Shown here in pieces: positions 7,354-14,341 of a stretch of 14,341 nt of DNA (within the stretch, counting starts at the first letter, position 1; every line of letters begins with the position of its first letter). The stretch lies in contig JBBRHE010000081.1 of NCBI GenBank assembly GCA_038223165.1, forward strand, positions 1 through 14,341. The letters run 5' to 3'. The notes under the pieces are model-generated. The model ran no database searches. It saw only the letters and a list, made by a program, of their open reading frames with translations, and had not been told where the DNA came from. The DNA is from DASYHQ01 sp038223165. GTDB lineage: Bacteria > Planctomycetota > Phycisphaerae > Tepidisphaerales > Tepidisphaeraceae. The position numbers and the translations under genes are program-made.

Positions 7354-7382
7354 AAGGTAGGCCAGAGCGATCGTTCATGCAA
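7354..7382 (-). promoter_or_regulatory. Probable mdh promoter
   Basis: On the minus strand TTGCAT (7377-7382) and TACCTT (7354-7359) are spaced by exactly 17 nt. This gives a predicted leader of about 30 nt that includes the GAGGAA ribosome binding site. It is the best-spaced sigma-70-type promoter visible in the window. Confidence 0.5.
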
Positions 7383-7575
7383 CGCGTGCACGGGACTGGC
7401 TTCAAGGAAATTGACGCCGGCGCGATGGGGGCGGCTCTTACTTCCCGCTGCCCACAAGGACCGGGGCCGGCGCCGGATTCCATCGCTTTGGCGGTCGTCA
7501 ATTTGCCCGGCGCTCCGTAACATCTGCAAGCCGCACGGGTGTTTATTCCTGTGTGGCGTTCTTGTGGAGAGCCTG
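7383..7575. other. Divergent gap between mdh promoter and M16 protease, no gene seen
   Basis: I see no coding frame, RNA gene or strong repeat here. It contains the 10-bp palindrome CCGGCGCCGG near 7468-7477 and a 9-bp inverted match (AAATTGACG at 7408-7416 with its complement at 7496-7504), which could be chance. A GGAG at 7566-7569 serves the protease. No clear promoter for the protease was found. Confidence 0.5.
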
Positions 7576-10410
7576 ATGCATAGAATCCTCGTCGTTCTGT
7601 TCTGCCTTTTCCTGTGTACCCCCACCTTCGCCCAGACGAAACCTGCCGGTGACGTTGGGGACATCGACTTCCAGACCGAAACCCTCCCCAACGGTCTGCG
7701 CGTCATCTATGCGCCACTGCACACCGCGCCGGTGGTGCATGTGCGGGTGCTCTACCATGTCGGCAGTCGCGACGAGCGGGCGGACCGGCAAGGGTTTGCG
7801 CACATGTTCGAGCACATGATGTTCCGTGGGTCGGCGAACGTCGCTCCCGAAGAGCACATGAAGCTGGTCGGGGGTGTCGGTGGGGTGTCCAACGCGTTTA
7901 CCAGCTTTGACCAGACGGTTTACTGGCAAACCTTGCCGTCGAGCCACCTGGAGACTGCGCTCTACCTCGAGGCCGACCGCATGGCGAGCTTCAAGGTGTC
8001 GGAGGACATCTACAAAACCGAACGCAAGGTCGTCGCCGAGGAATGGCGGGCGCGGCAGAACCGGCCGTACGGGAACATTTACGAGGAATTGCTGAAAACC
8101 ATCTTCACGACCCACAACTATCGCTGGACACCAATCGGCAACATGGACCACCTGCGGGCGGCGCCGGTAAACGAGTTGCAGGAATTCTTCAACCTCTATT
8201 ACGTGCCGAACAATGCCGTTCTCGTCATCACGGGTGACATTGACGTCGCAAGGGCGAAGGAGATGGTGCGGAAATACTTCGGTTGGATTCCCGAGGGCCC
8301 CAAGGTGAAGCGTGCGATTCCCACTGAGCCCGAGCAGACCGAGGCCCGCCGGCTCATCAGCCCCCAGCGAGTGCCGTTGCCTGCGGTGATGATCGGTTTC
8401 CAGCTTCCACCCTACAACGACCCGGACAACGACGTGCTTGACGTGCTGGCGACCATCCTCGGGGATGGCAGCAGCAGTCGACTCGACCGCAGGCTCGTGA
8501 ACAACGACAGCCCGATTGCCGTCGACGCCTACGCGAGCACGATGATGCTGGAAGATGGTGGTGTGTTCACCGTCGGTGGCACGGTGTTGCAGGGCAAGAA
8601 GTCTGCGGACGTGGAAGCTGCATTGAACGAAGTGATCGCCAGTGTGCGCGACCAAGGCGTCACGCAAGACGAGCTGGACAAAGCCAAGGCGCAAGCGCGC
8701 GTGGCACTCTTGAACGGCCGGCAGACGAGCGAATCACTGGCGTCGCAGCTCGGGTCCGAAGCGCTGTTCGCTGGCGACCCGTCGCGCGTGAACACGCGGT
8801 TAGAGCGATTGGAGAAAGTGACGATCGCGGACGTGAACCGCGTGGCGCGAAAGTATCTCGATTCCAAGCGTGGGACGACGCTCGTGATCAAGCCCGACCC
8901 GCTCGCAACCGCTGCCCGCGCCAGCAGCACGCAGGCCGCCGCGATGGTGGACGCGGGTGTGACGACGCAGACCGCGCCCGTGGAACCACGGGTGGTGACG
9001 TTTCCCGAGAATTACCCTGCCAAGGCGCCCGCTGCGAAAATCGCGACGGGTCGCCCGTTTGAAAAGGGTACTGAGACCGAAGTGAACGGTGTGCGCGTGC
9101 TCGTCATGCCCGACCCGCGCCTGCCCCTGGTCAGTTGGGGTCTGACGATGCGCCGCGGTGGGCACAGTGTGTCGCCAGATAAGCTTGGCGTTGCCGGCCT
9201 GACCGCCAGCCTCGTCCAACGCGGGACGAAACAGCAGACCTATGACCAGTTCGCCGAGGACCTCGAGTCCCGCGCGATCGATCTGGACGTGTCCGATGGC
9301 GGTGACGTGACCCGTATTACCGGCTCATCGACCCGCGACCAGCTCACTCATGCCATTCAACGCACGCGCGAGCTGTTGCTTGAACCCCGCTTTGACCCGG
9401 TCGACTTCGAGAAATTGAAGGCTCAAACGCTTAGCGGGCTGCAAGTCGAACTCGAAAGCCCTACGGGCGTCGCGAGCCGCGAATTGATGACGACCCTTTA
9501 CGGTGAATCGCCTCTTGGCTACTCGGCGACGCCGGCGACGGTGGGCGGCATTTCGCTGGACGACGTCAAGGCGTATCACGCAATTACGTACATTCCACAA
9601 GGCGCGATTCTGGTCTTCGCCGGTGACGTAACACTCGAATCCGCCACCAAGCAGGCCAAGGTTCTGCTGGCGGGTTGGGATCGTGGCAACAACATTCGAC
9701 TGGCGGCGACCGACTACGCGCCCGAACCGACGACGGCTGGCAAGGTGCTGGTCGTCGACCGTCCTGACGGCAAGCAAGCGACAGTGCGCATCGGTGGGCT
9801 CGCGTACGACATCCGCACGGACGAGAAATACGCCGGCGCGGTCGCGAATCGCATCCTGTCGGGTGGAATTGATGGCCGAATGATGAAGTACGTTCGCGCG
9901 GAAAAAGGCCTCGTCTACACCGCGTCAGGCATCTTCCAGCCCAACCGTCATGGTGGCGAGTTTATCGCCAGCGCCGACACCGCGATCGAAACGACAGCGG
10001 ACGCGATCAAGGCGATGTACACCGTGATCGAGCGCATGCGCACTGAAAACGTCAGCGATACCGATCTGTCCGACGCCAAGATGCGCGTGGCCGGTGGGAT
10101 GCTGATGCAGTTGCAGACGATCCAGCAACAGGCGCAGTTCCGCGTCGACGGAATTTTGAACGACTATCCGATCGATTATTACGACACTTACCCCCAGCAG
10201 ATTGACAAGGTGACCACCGACGACGTGAAGGGCGTCATGACCAAATACGCCGACCCCAAAAACCTCAACATCGTCATCGTCGCCCCCGCGGCGGCGGTCG
10301 AGGGACAGGTGAAGGAGCTGGGTGAGGTGAAGATCGTGCCCATGCCCAACAAGCGACCCGGCGCAGCCACGCAACCAGCGACAAAAGAAATGCTCAAGCC
10401 CGCCGCTTGA
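7576..10410 (+). CDS. M16 family zinc metalloprotease, two-lobed, secreted (PqqL/zinc-protease type)
   Basis: A 944-residue protein containing two full M16 units in one chain. A signal peptide (MHRILVVLFCLFLCTPTFA, cleavage before Gln20) sends it to the periplasm. The N-terminal unit (about 30-440) has the inverted zinc motif HMFEH (76-80), and the third zinc ligand is Glu156 (or Glu155) in VVAEEW. The C-terminal unit (about 495-920) has GVAGLTASLVQRG in place of the zinc motif, so it is inactive, but it keeps the substrate-side RAEKGLVY segment (774-781). This active-plus-inactive arrangement is typical of pitrilysin/PqqL-like proteases that degrade peptides inside a closing chamber. The linker (about 440-495) is Ala/Thr/Pro-rich. 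The start is set by the signal peptide and GGAG 6 nt upstream; the frame opens earlier at 7090, antisense to mdh, and that part is rejected. Confidence 0.93.
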   Translation: MHRILVVLFCLFLCTPTFAQTKPAGDVGDIDFQTETLPNGLRVIYAPLHTAPVVHVRVLYHVGSRDERADRQGFAHMFEHMMFRGSANVAPEEHMKLVGGVGGVSNAFTSFDQTVYWQTLPSSHLETALYLEADRMASFKVSEDIYKTERKVVAEEWRARQNRPYGNIYEELLKTIFTTHNYRWTPIGNMDHLRAAPVNELQEFFNLYYVPNNAVLVITGDIDVARAKEMVRKYFGWIPEGPKVKRAIPTEPEQTEARRLISPQRVPLPAVMIGFQLPPYNDPDNDVLDVLATILGDGSSSRLDRRLVNNDSPIAVDAYASTMMLEDGGVFTVGGTVLQGKKSADVEAALNEVIASVRDQGVTQDELDKAKAQARVALLNGRQTSESLASQLGSEALFAGDPSRVNTRLERLEKVTIADVNRVARKYLDSKRGTTLVIKPDPLATAARASSTQAAAMVDAGVTTQTAPVEPRVVTFPENYPAKAPAAKIATGRPFEKGTETEVNGVRVLVMPDPRLPLVSWGLTMRRGGHSVSPDKLGVAGLTASLVQRGTKQQTYDQFAEDLESRAIDLDVSDGGDVTRITGSSTRDQLTHAIQRTRELLLEPRFDPVDFEKLKAQTLSGLQVELESPTGVASRELMTTLYGESPLGYSATPATVGGISLDDVKAYHAITYIPQGAILVFAGDVTLESATKQAKVLLAGWDRGNNIRLAATDYAPEPTTAGKVLVVDRPDGKQATVRIGGLAYDIRTDEKYAGAVANRILSGGIDGRMMKYVRAEKGLVYTASGIFQPNRHGGEFIASADTAIETTADAIKAMYTVIERMRTENVSDTDLSDAKMRVAGGMLMQLQTIQQQAQFRVDGILNDYPIDYYDTYPQQIDKVTTDDVKGVMTKYADPKNLNIVIVAPAAAVEGQVKELGEVKIVPMPNKRPGAATQPATKEMLKPAA

Positions 10411-10416
10411 GCCGTT

Positions 10417-10606
10417 CTGGCCCCCTCTCCCCCGCGTACTCGCGCCAGGCCCGGCAGAGGGTTGGACTGAGGGGGCGTTCGAGCGCCAGGCACTTTCGTC
10501 TGGCACCGGTGATCTGGTTCAACCGTTAATGAAAAGTCCGACTGGCTCGGCCCACCCAATCACCCTCGCGCAACCTTTCCCATGAGTACACGGGAGAGGG
10601 GCCAGA
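10417..10606. repeat. Inverted repeat pair, CCCTCTCCC-GTACTC family, downstream of the M16 protease
   Basis: One copy starts at 10417 (CTGG, then CCCCCTCTCCC, GCGTACTC) and runs to about 10477 ending GAGGGTTGG...TGAGGGGGC. An inverted copy lies at about 10561-10606 (GAGTACACGGGAGAGGGGCC on the plus strand). The outer 25-28 bases of the two copies match with three gap positions and a few mismatches, and each copy has its own internal C-rich/G-rich complementarity. The pair occupies most of the 236-bp convergent gap and could help end transcription from both sides. There is no T-run. Confidence 0.75.
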
Positions 10607-10646
10607 GGCGAATTGCAGCACTCACCATTGGGCCACTTCACGCACG

Positions 10647-11213
10647 TCAGAACAGCCAGCTCAATCCTACATATCCACCCAGTGAGTTCATGATCGGGTT
10701 GCGGTCGCGGCCTTCGATGAAGCCGTTGGAAACGTGCTGGAAACGGAAGCCGGTCATCAACTGCATGTTGGCATACAACCGAAAGCTCGCGCCGGGGCCA
10801 CCGGCGTAGGTGAAGTTGAACTCGGTTCCACCAGTGGGGAAATCTTCGCTTGTCCAGAGAATGCCACCGAGGATGTCGGCGTAGAACGAGATGTGCTTGA
10901 CGTTGAAGAAGTGGTACCGCGCCACGGCCTGCAGGCCGATGCCACTGGCGTTTTCCTCATCGTGTGCGAAGTAGATCGGTGCCTGCACTTCCACGGCAGC
11001 GTTGTCCCGGAAGTAGAAACCGCGCGCAACATTAAGGCTGGCCAGGTACTGGGATTCGCCCGTGCGTTCCTGCGTGTAAGCGCCGGACAGGGAAAACGAC
11101 TGCGTGCCTTTTGGGAAATCGGTGTCGGCACGCACGGCACCCGTGCCCGTGAACAGTCCGGCCAAGGCAAGTAAAGCGGTACCGGCGATGGGGTGGAATC
11201 TAATAGGAATCAT
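10647..11213 (-). CDS. Acyloxyacyl hydrolase / PagL-like outer-membrane beta-barrel protein
   Basis: A 188-residue protein with a signal peptide (cleavage near Ala29-Asp30), alternating amphipathic beta-strands and a C-terminal aromatic residue (WLF end), as in outer-membrane barrels. The C-terminal block RFQHVSNGFIEGRDRNPIMN matches the PagL/acyloxyacyl hydrolase signature, with His160 and Ser162 as the catalytic His-x-Ser pair and Asn163. PagL removes an acyl chain from lipid A in the outer membrane, so the family implies lipid A-like substrates, but activity here is only inferred. The usual third residue (Glu, about 12 after the Ser) is not at the expected place; Glu167 is nearby. The ATG at 11213 lacks a Shine-Dalgarno; TATCTT lies 9 nt upstream. 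It is divergent from the next gene. Confidence 0.72.
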   Translation of the reverse strand: MIPIRFHPIAGTALLALAGLFTGTGAVRADTDFPKGTQSFSLSGAYTQERTGESQYLASLNVARGFYFRDNAAVEVQAPIYFAHDEENASGIGLQAVARYHFFNVKHISFYADILGGILWTSEDFPTGGTEFNFTYAGGPGASFRLYANMQLMTGFRFQHVSNGFIEGRDRNPIMNSLGGYVGLSWLF

Positions 11214-11372
11214 CGGTCGGAAAAGATAGCCTGTTCGCGGGCAGACACCATCGGAAAAACCAGCAATTCTTTCGGCAGCTCAAGATGACAGCGCGTTCAC
11301 CGTGCCGTTACAGTGTCGACTGACCCGCCGCCATATCGCGGGCGAGGCGCAGTGGGTACATACGTAGGGACG

Positions 11373-12830
11373 ATGCGGCGACCGCTTTCCAAATTCATCC
11401 TGTTCGCTCTGATGGCCGTTGTCGTGATGACATTGACGCGGATGTCCATCGCCATCCCGCGCGGCAGTCACCTGACCCACGAGGCCGGTGTCTGGACCGG
11501 ACTTGCGATGGACCTGCGCGACGGCCTGTTCTATCGCCCGGTCTTCAGTGACGCGGGATACGGTGGGACGCGCTACAGCCCGTTACACATGTTGCTGCAC
11601 TCTGCGCTGATGCACGCAGGATTGGCGCCCATCCCCGCAGGGTTCATGCTGGTCCTCGCTGCGATCGGTGGGGTGCTTGCTGGAATGTACGCGATCGCCC
11701 GCGCGCACGGTGTCGATCGGAGCGTTGGGCTCATCATCGTCGTTCTGGCGCTGGCGACCAGCTGCGTGAACATGAACCTGCTGAACATCCGCAGCGATTT
11801 TCTCGCTGCTGCGTTGAACCTGGCAGGGTTGGTCGCGATCACCATTGCCTTGAAGGATCGGCCCGGCGCGACCGCGTGGACACTGCTGGCGGCGCTCGGG
11901 TTTGCGCTGGCGATCTTCACGAAGGTCACCAGCATCGCCGGCATGGTCGCGGCCGTCATTACCATGCTCGTCAATCGCCAATCGCGACACGCCATCCTCG
12001 TCGGTGGCGCGACGGTCACCTTCACCGCCATCGCGTACGCCTTTGCGGACTGGGCCAGTGACGGGCGACTGCTGGACAACTTTCGAGCCTGCGCCACCGC
12101 GGGGGGTGGGGTGGCCCAGATGCTTGAGATGCCCGCTCGGCTTTGGTACGTGATGTGGGCTCGCGACCCGATCGCAAGCGTGATCGTTTTGGTCGCGATC
12201 GTCGTGGCGTTTTACCAGGGTAGCAGCGGGTGGCGTGAGCTGCCGACGATTGCGCTCGCCGTCACGACGTGCTGCACCATCGCGATCTATCTGACGCCGG
12301 GCACTGCGGAAAACCACCTGATCGACCTGGTCGCGATCGCGTTGGTGTTTCTAGGAATTTCGGTCGCGCGCGGGCGGTTAGACACTCATTTCACCGCAGG
12401 CGCAGTGCTGGTCGTTTGCGTCGCGTCACTGGGCATGCACGGTTGGTTGATTCGGCTTGATCGCGAATATCGGATCGACAACATACGCGGGTTCGCCGAT
12501 GGGCTGACCTTACCGTTCGACGCGCCCATTTTTTCCGACAGCGCGATCGTCCCGGTCATCTTCGGTCAGCGACCCTTCGTGCTCGACGACTACATGTTCC
12601 CGGTCGTTGCGCGGCAACAACCGGAGATGACTACCGACCTGTACGCCCGACTGGACCGCTCCGAATTTCCGATCGCCGTGTTCCGCTGGGACCCCCTCGG
12701 CCCCGGTCGCGCCGCGATCTACGGGAAGGCGTTCAGTGTTCACCTGTTGAACGGTTACGAATTCTGGGAACGGCGGGCAGGGCACTACATCTATCGACCG
12801 AAAAAGGGCGGCGGGGCGGAGGGAGGTTAA
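11373..12830 (+). CDS. Polytopic membrane protein, GT-C / glycosyltransferase family 39-like
   Basis: A protein of 485 residues from ATG 11373, with about ten hydrophobic helices in the first 390 residues and a soluble C-terminal tail. The first external loop (THEAGVWTGLAMDLRDGLFYRP) carries acidic residues where GT-C enzymes keep their catalytic Asp/Glu. It is followed by YSPLHMLLH, similar to the Y-x-P-L motif after loop 1 in family 39-like proteins. GT-C enzymes move sugars from polyprenyl-phosphate donors at the outer face of the inner membrane; donor and acceptor here are unknown. Start choice is uncertain: in-frame GTG codons at 11313 and 11352 would add 20 or 7 residues, and no clear ribosome binding site decides. 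The last codons (GGA GGT TAA) fall inside a repeat arm. Confidence 0.65.
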   Translation: MRRPLSKFILFALMAVVVMTLTRMSIAIPRGSHLTHEAGVWTGLAMDLRDGLFYRPVFSDAGYGGTRYSPLHMLLHSALMHAGLAPIPAGFMLVLAAIGGVLAGMYAIARAHGVDRSVGLIIVVLALATSCVNMNLLNIRSDFLAAALNLAGLVAITIALKDRPGATAWTLLAALGFALAIFTKVTSIAGMVAAVITMLVNRQSRHAILVGGATVTFTAIAYAFADWASDGRLLDNFRACATAGGGVAQMLEMPARLWYVMWARDPIASVIVLVAIVVAFYQGSSGWRELPTIALAVTTCCTIAIYLTPGTAENHLIDLVAIALVFLGISVARGRLDTHFTAGAVLVVCVASLGMHGWLIRLDREYRIDNIRGFADGLTLPFDAPIFSDSAIVPVIFGQRPFVLDDYMFPVVARQQPEMTTDLYARLDRSEFPIAVFRWDPLGPGRAAIYGKAFSVHLLNGYEFWERRAGHYIYRPKKGGGAEGG

Positions 12831-12886
12831 TTGTTAATTGTTATGGGCTAATTGGAGCTGCGAGTGCCCCCAATTAACAATTAACC
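12825..12886. repeat. Inverted repeat pair, TTAATTG family, overlapping the end of the GT-C-like gene
   Basis: A 16-bp arm GGTTAATTGTTAATTG (12825-12840) is matched perfectly by its reverse complement at 12871-12886, with a 30-nt loop. The A/T-rich composition contrasts sharply with the surrounding GC-rich DNA. The left arm supplies the last sense codon and the TAA stop of the upstream gene. It fills the convergent gap before the adenosyltransferase and may act as a transcription barrier, although no U-run follows a GC stem. Confidence 0.9.
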
Positions 12887-12906
12887 ATTAGCACTTAACA
12901 AAATCG

Positions 12907-13461
12907 TTACCCCTTTTTCCACGGTACATCCGCTACGCCTTCCTGATGATTGGCTAGTCGTGCGTGGACGAACAGCCAGTCACTCAAGCGGTTCAGGTAG
13001 GTCAGGATGATTGTAGGCATTGGGCGATCGAGCGAGAAGTCGACCAGCAGCCGTTCGGCCCGGCGGCAGACCGTGCGGGCGACGTGCAGGCGCGCTGCCG
13101 TCTCACCACCACCCGGGAGGATGAACTGTCGCAACGGTGGCAGTTCCTGCTCGGCGGTGTCGATCTGCATTTCCAGTCGTGCAATAATCGATTCATCCAA
13201 CGGCGGTAGGTGCGCCGCTGCCGTGGAACCAACCTCCGGTGTCGCCAGGTGCGAGCCGATCACGAACAGGTCATGCTGGATTGGATAAAGCAACGCCCGC
13301 ACGCCTGCATTCGCACTGACGGCGGCCAGCCCGATCGCGGCGTTGAGTTCGTCCACTGTGCCGTAACACTCGATGCGCGCGTCGCATTTCCGCACACGGT
13401 CGCCACCGATGAGTCCGGTCGTGCCGTCGTCGCCCGTCTTGGTGTAAATCTTCATCTGCAT
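12907..13461 (-). CDS. PduO-type cob(I)alamin adenosyltransferase
   Basis: This enzyme transfers the 5'-deoxyadenosyl group of ATP to cob(I)alamin to make adenosylcobalamin, the cofactor of enzymes such as methylmalonyl-CoA mutase. The 184-residue length is typical. Motifs are YTKTGDDGTT (6-15, ATP binding), YGTVDELNAAIG (33-44), FILPGG (113-118), HVARTVCRRAER (126-137) and LNRLSDWLFV (156-165), all hallmarks of the PduO/MMAB fold rather than CobA or EutT. Two possible starts are M1 (13461) and M3 (13455); neither has a Shine-Dalgarno. A weak promoter pair upstream would make translation from M3 nearly leaderless. No B12 biosynthesis gene or B12-dependent enzyme is next to it. Confidence 0.95.
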   Translation of the reverse strand: MQMKIYTKTGDDGTTGLIGGDRVRKCDARIECYGTVDELNAAIGLAAVSANAGVRALLYPIQHDLFVIGSHLATPEVGSTAAAHLPPLDESIIARLEMQIDTAEQELPPLRQFILPGGGETAARLHVARTVCRRAERLLVDFSLDRPMPTIILTYLNRLSDWLFVHARLANHQEGVADVPWKKG

Positions 13462-13464
13462 CTG

Positions 13465-13493
13465 ATGATCGATGCCAAAGGCGTACAGATCAA
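13465..13493 (-). promoter_or_regulatory. Tentative adenosyltransferase promoter
   Basis: On the minus strand TTGATC (13488-13493) and GATCAT (13465-13470) are spaced by 17 nt. The -10 box ends 9 nt before the second in-frame ATG (13455). The -10 is poor, so this is only a candidate. It shares an 80-bp divergent gap with the TraB-like gene. I saw no cobalamin riboswitch in this gap, which is too short for one. Confidence 0.22.
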
Positions 13494-13541
13494 GCGAAAT
13501 GAAGCAGTATACCGCTCGCCGCTGCGGTATGATGCCCTGTC

Positions 13542-14341
13542 ATGCGAAACCTCTTCCGCGCGGTGCTCGTTCCACTGGCGATCTGTGCGTCGGTTCATGC
13601 CGCCAAACCAGTTGCCGACAAGCCTGGCTTCCTCCGGTACACCGCCGACAAAGCCACCGGTGCCGCCAAGCTCGAGGTTGCGATCGCGACGCTGACAAAT
13701 AACAAAGGTCAGCAGGTCGACCTTGTGTCGGCGGTGCACGTGGGGGACGCAAAGTATTACCAGGATCTGAACGCGATATTCCGAGGATATGACGCGGTCC
13801 TTTACGAGATGGTGAAGCCCGCCGGCGCTGACGTGCCCCGACCCGGTGCCGAGCCCGGTGGGGCGATCGGTGGGATGCAATTGTTTCTTACACGGGCGCT
13901 CGATCTGACTTACCAACTGGATCAGATCGACTATACACCAAAGAACTTCGTACACGCCGACCTCGACTACGAGACGTTCGAGCGTCGCATGGCCGAGCGC
14001 GGGGAATCGTTCTTCTCGATCATGATGCGCGCGGTCCTCAATGACATGGCCCGTCCCAAGCCGGGCCGACAGATGAACGCGGACATGCAACTGGGCCAAT
14101 TGCTTCTCGCGCTGCAGGCCCCCGATCGTCCACGCCAACTGAAATTACTGCTGGGCGAGCAGTTTCAGAACATGGAAGAGCAGGTCGCGCTGCTGGAAGG
14201 CCCCGAAGGCAGTGTCATCCTCAGCGAGCGCAACACCGCGGCGCTGAAAGTCCTTCGCGACGAACTGGCACACGGCAAAAAGAAACTCGCGATCTTCTAC
14301 GGCGCGGCCCACCTGCAGGGTATGCAGAAAGACATGATCGC
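13542..14341 (+). CDS. TraB/GumN (Tiki-like) family secreted protein, 3' end outside window
   Basis: The open frame gives 266 complete codons before the right edge. A signal peptide (MRNLFRAVLVPLAICASVHA) directs export. The family carries paired G-x-x-H motifs and conserved Glu and Arg/Asn residues thought to form a metal-dependent hydrolase site, as in animal Tiki proteases. Here SAVH (63-66) followed by GD and YYQDLNAIFRGYDAVLYE (72-89, with Glu89) is the first block, SERN (228-231) the middle one, and YGAAH (253-257) the last. The first motif has Ser in place of Gly. Substrate is unknown. There is no Shine-Dalgarno; a TATGAT box at 13528-13533 ends 8 nt before the ATG, suggesting a very short or absent leader. 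It is divergent from the adenosyltransferase gene. Confidence 0.78.
   Translation, partial: MRNLFRAVLVPLAICASVHAAKPVADKPGFLRYTADKATGAAKLEVAIATLTNNKGQQVDLVSAVHVGDAKYYQDLNAIFRGYDAVLYEMVKPAGADVPRPGAEPGGAIGGMQLFLTRALDLTYQLDQIDYTPKNFVHADLDYETFERRMAERGESFFSIMMRAVLNDMARPKPGRQMNADMQLGQLLLALQAPDRPRQLKLLLGEQFQNMEEQVALLEGPEGSVILSERNTAALKVLRDELAHGKKKLAIFYGAAHLQGMQKDMI

Noticed and set aside
7408..7504. 9-bp inverted match AAATTGACG in the mdh-protease gap
   Set aside because: A single 9-bp match in a gap of about 260 bases is reasonably likely by chance, and the arms are about 80 nt apart.
7090..7575. N-terminal extension of the M16 protease to 7090
   Set aside because: It is antisense to mdh; a signal peptide and ribosome binding site mark the start at 7576.
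7317..7706. N-terminal extension of malate dehydrogenase to 7706
   Set aside because: MDH begins at MKRAKITIVGAGNVG with a good ribosome binding site; the extension is antisense to the protease start.
7543..8694. Minus-strand 383-residue open frame antisense to the M16 protease
   Set aside because: It lies across the HMFEH active-site region of a well-supported protease; rich in V, R, H and G as expected from an antisense GC-rich frame.
11583..12317. Minus-strand 244-residue frame antisense to the GT-C-like membrane protein
   Set aside because: Very R/D/H/G-rich with no domain; the plus strand encodes coherent membrane helices.
13462..13541. Cobalamin riboswitch upstream of the adenosyltransferase
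   Set aside because: The 80-bp divergent gap is too short for the roughly 200-nt element and shows no B12-box-like sequence.

Overview
The window reads as a high-GC (about 60%) bacterial chromosome segment carrying ordinary single-copy genes. There is no prophage, transposase, CRISPR array, tRNA or rRNA that I can see. The best guess for the host is a planctomycete, perhaps class Phycisphaerae. This is inferred from three things: a GH10-like protein of a type I associate with planctomycetes, a diderm envelope (lipoprotein, PagL-like barrel, periplasmic M16 protease), and intergenic gaps filled with short inverted repeats. It is not proven by any marker gene here.

Layout: uvrB (minus, its 3' part is off the left edge), a ComEA-like helix-hairpin-helix membrane protein (minus) and a GH10-fold protein (minus) lie in one direction. 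purC (plus) is divergent from the GH10 gene and converges, with one base between stop codons, on a sugar-dehydrogenase-type beta-propeller lipoprotein (minus). mdh (minus) follows, then a divergent two-lobed M16 metalloprotease (plus). Next come a PagL-type acyloxyacyl hydrolase (minus), a polytopic GT-C/GT39-like membrane protein (plus), a PduO-type cobalamin adenosyltransferase (minus), and a TraB/GumN-like secreted protein (plus, cut by the right edge). No gap without a gene exceeds about 260 bases.

The genes do not form one pathway. They cover DNA repair, purine synthesis, the TCA cycle, cofactor activation and envelope or periplasmic functions, mostly as single-gene transcription units. 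The most striking non-coding feature is that five intergenic gaps each hold a pair of oppositely oriented copies of a different short sequence family (1833-1903, 3514-3641, 6232-6276, 10417-10606, 12825-12886). One forms an intrinsic terminator and one supplies a gene's stop codon. The most striking protein feature is the GH10-fold protein, which seems to lack both catalytic glutamates.
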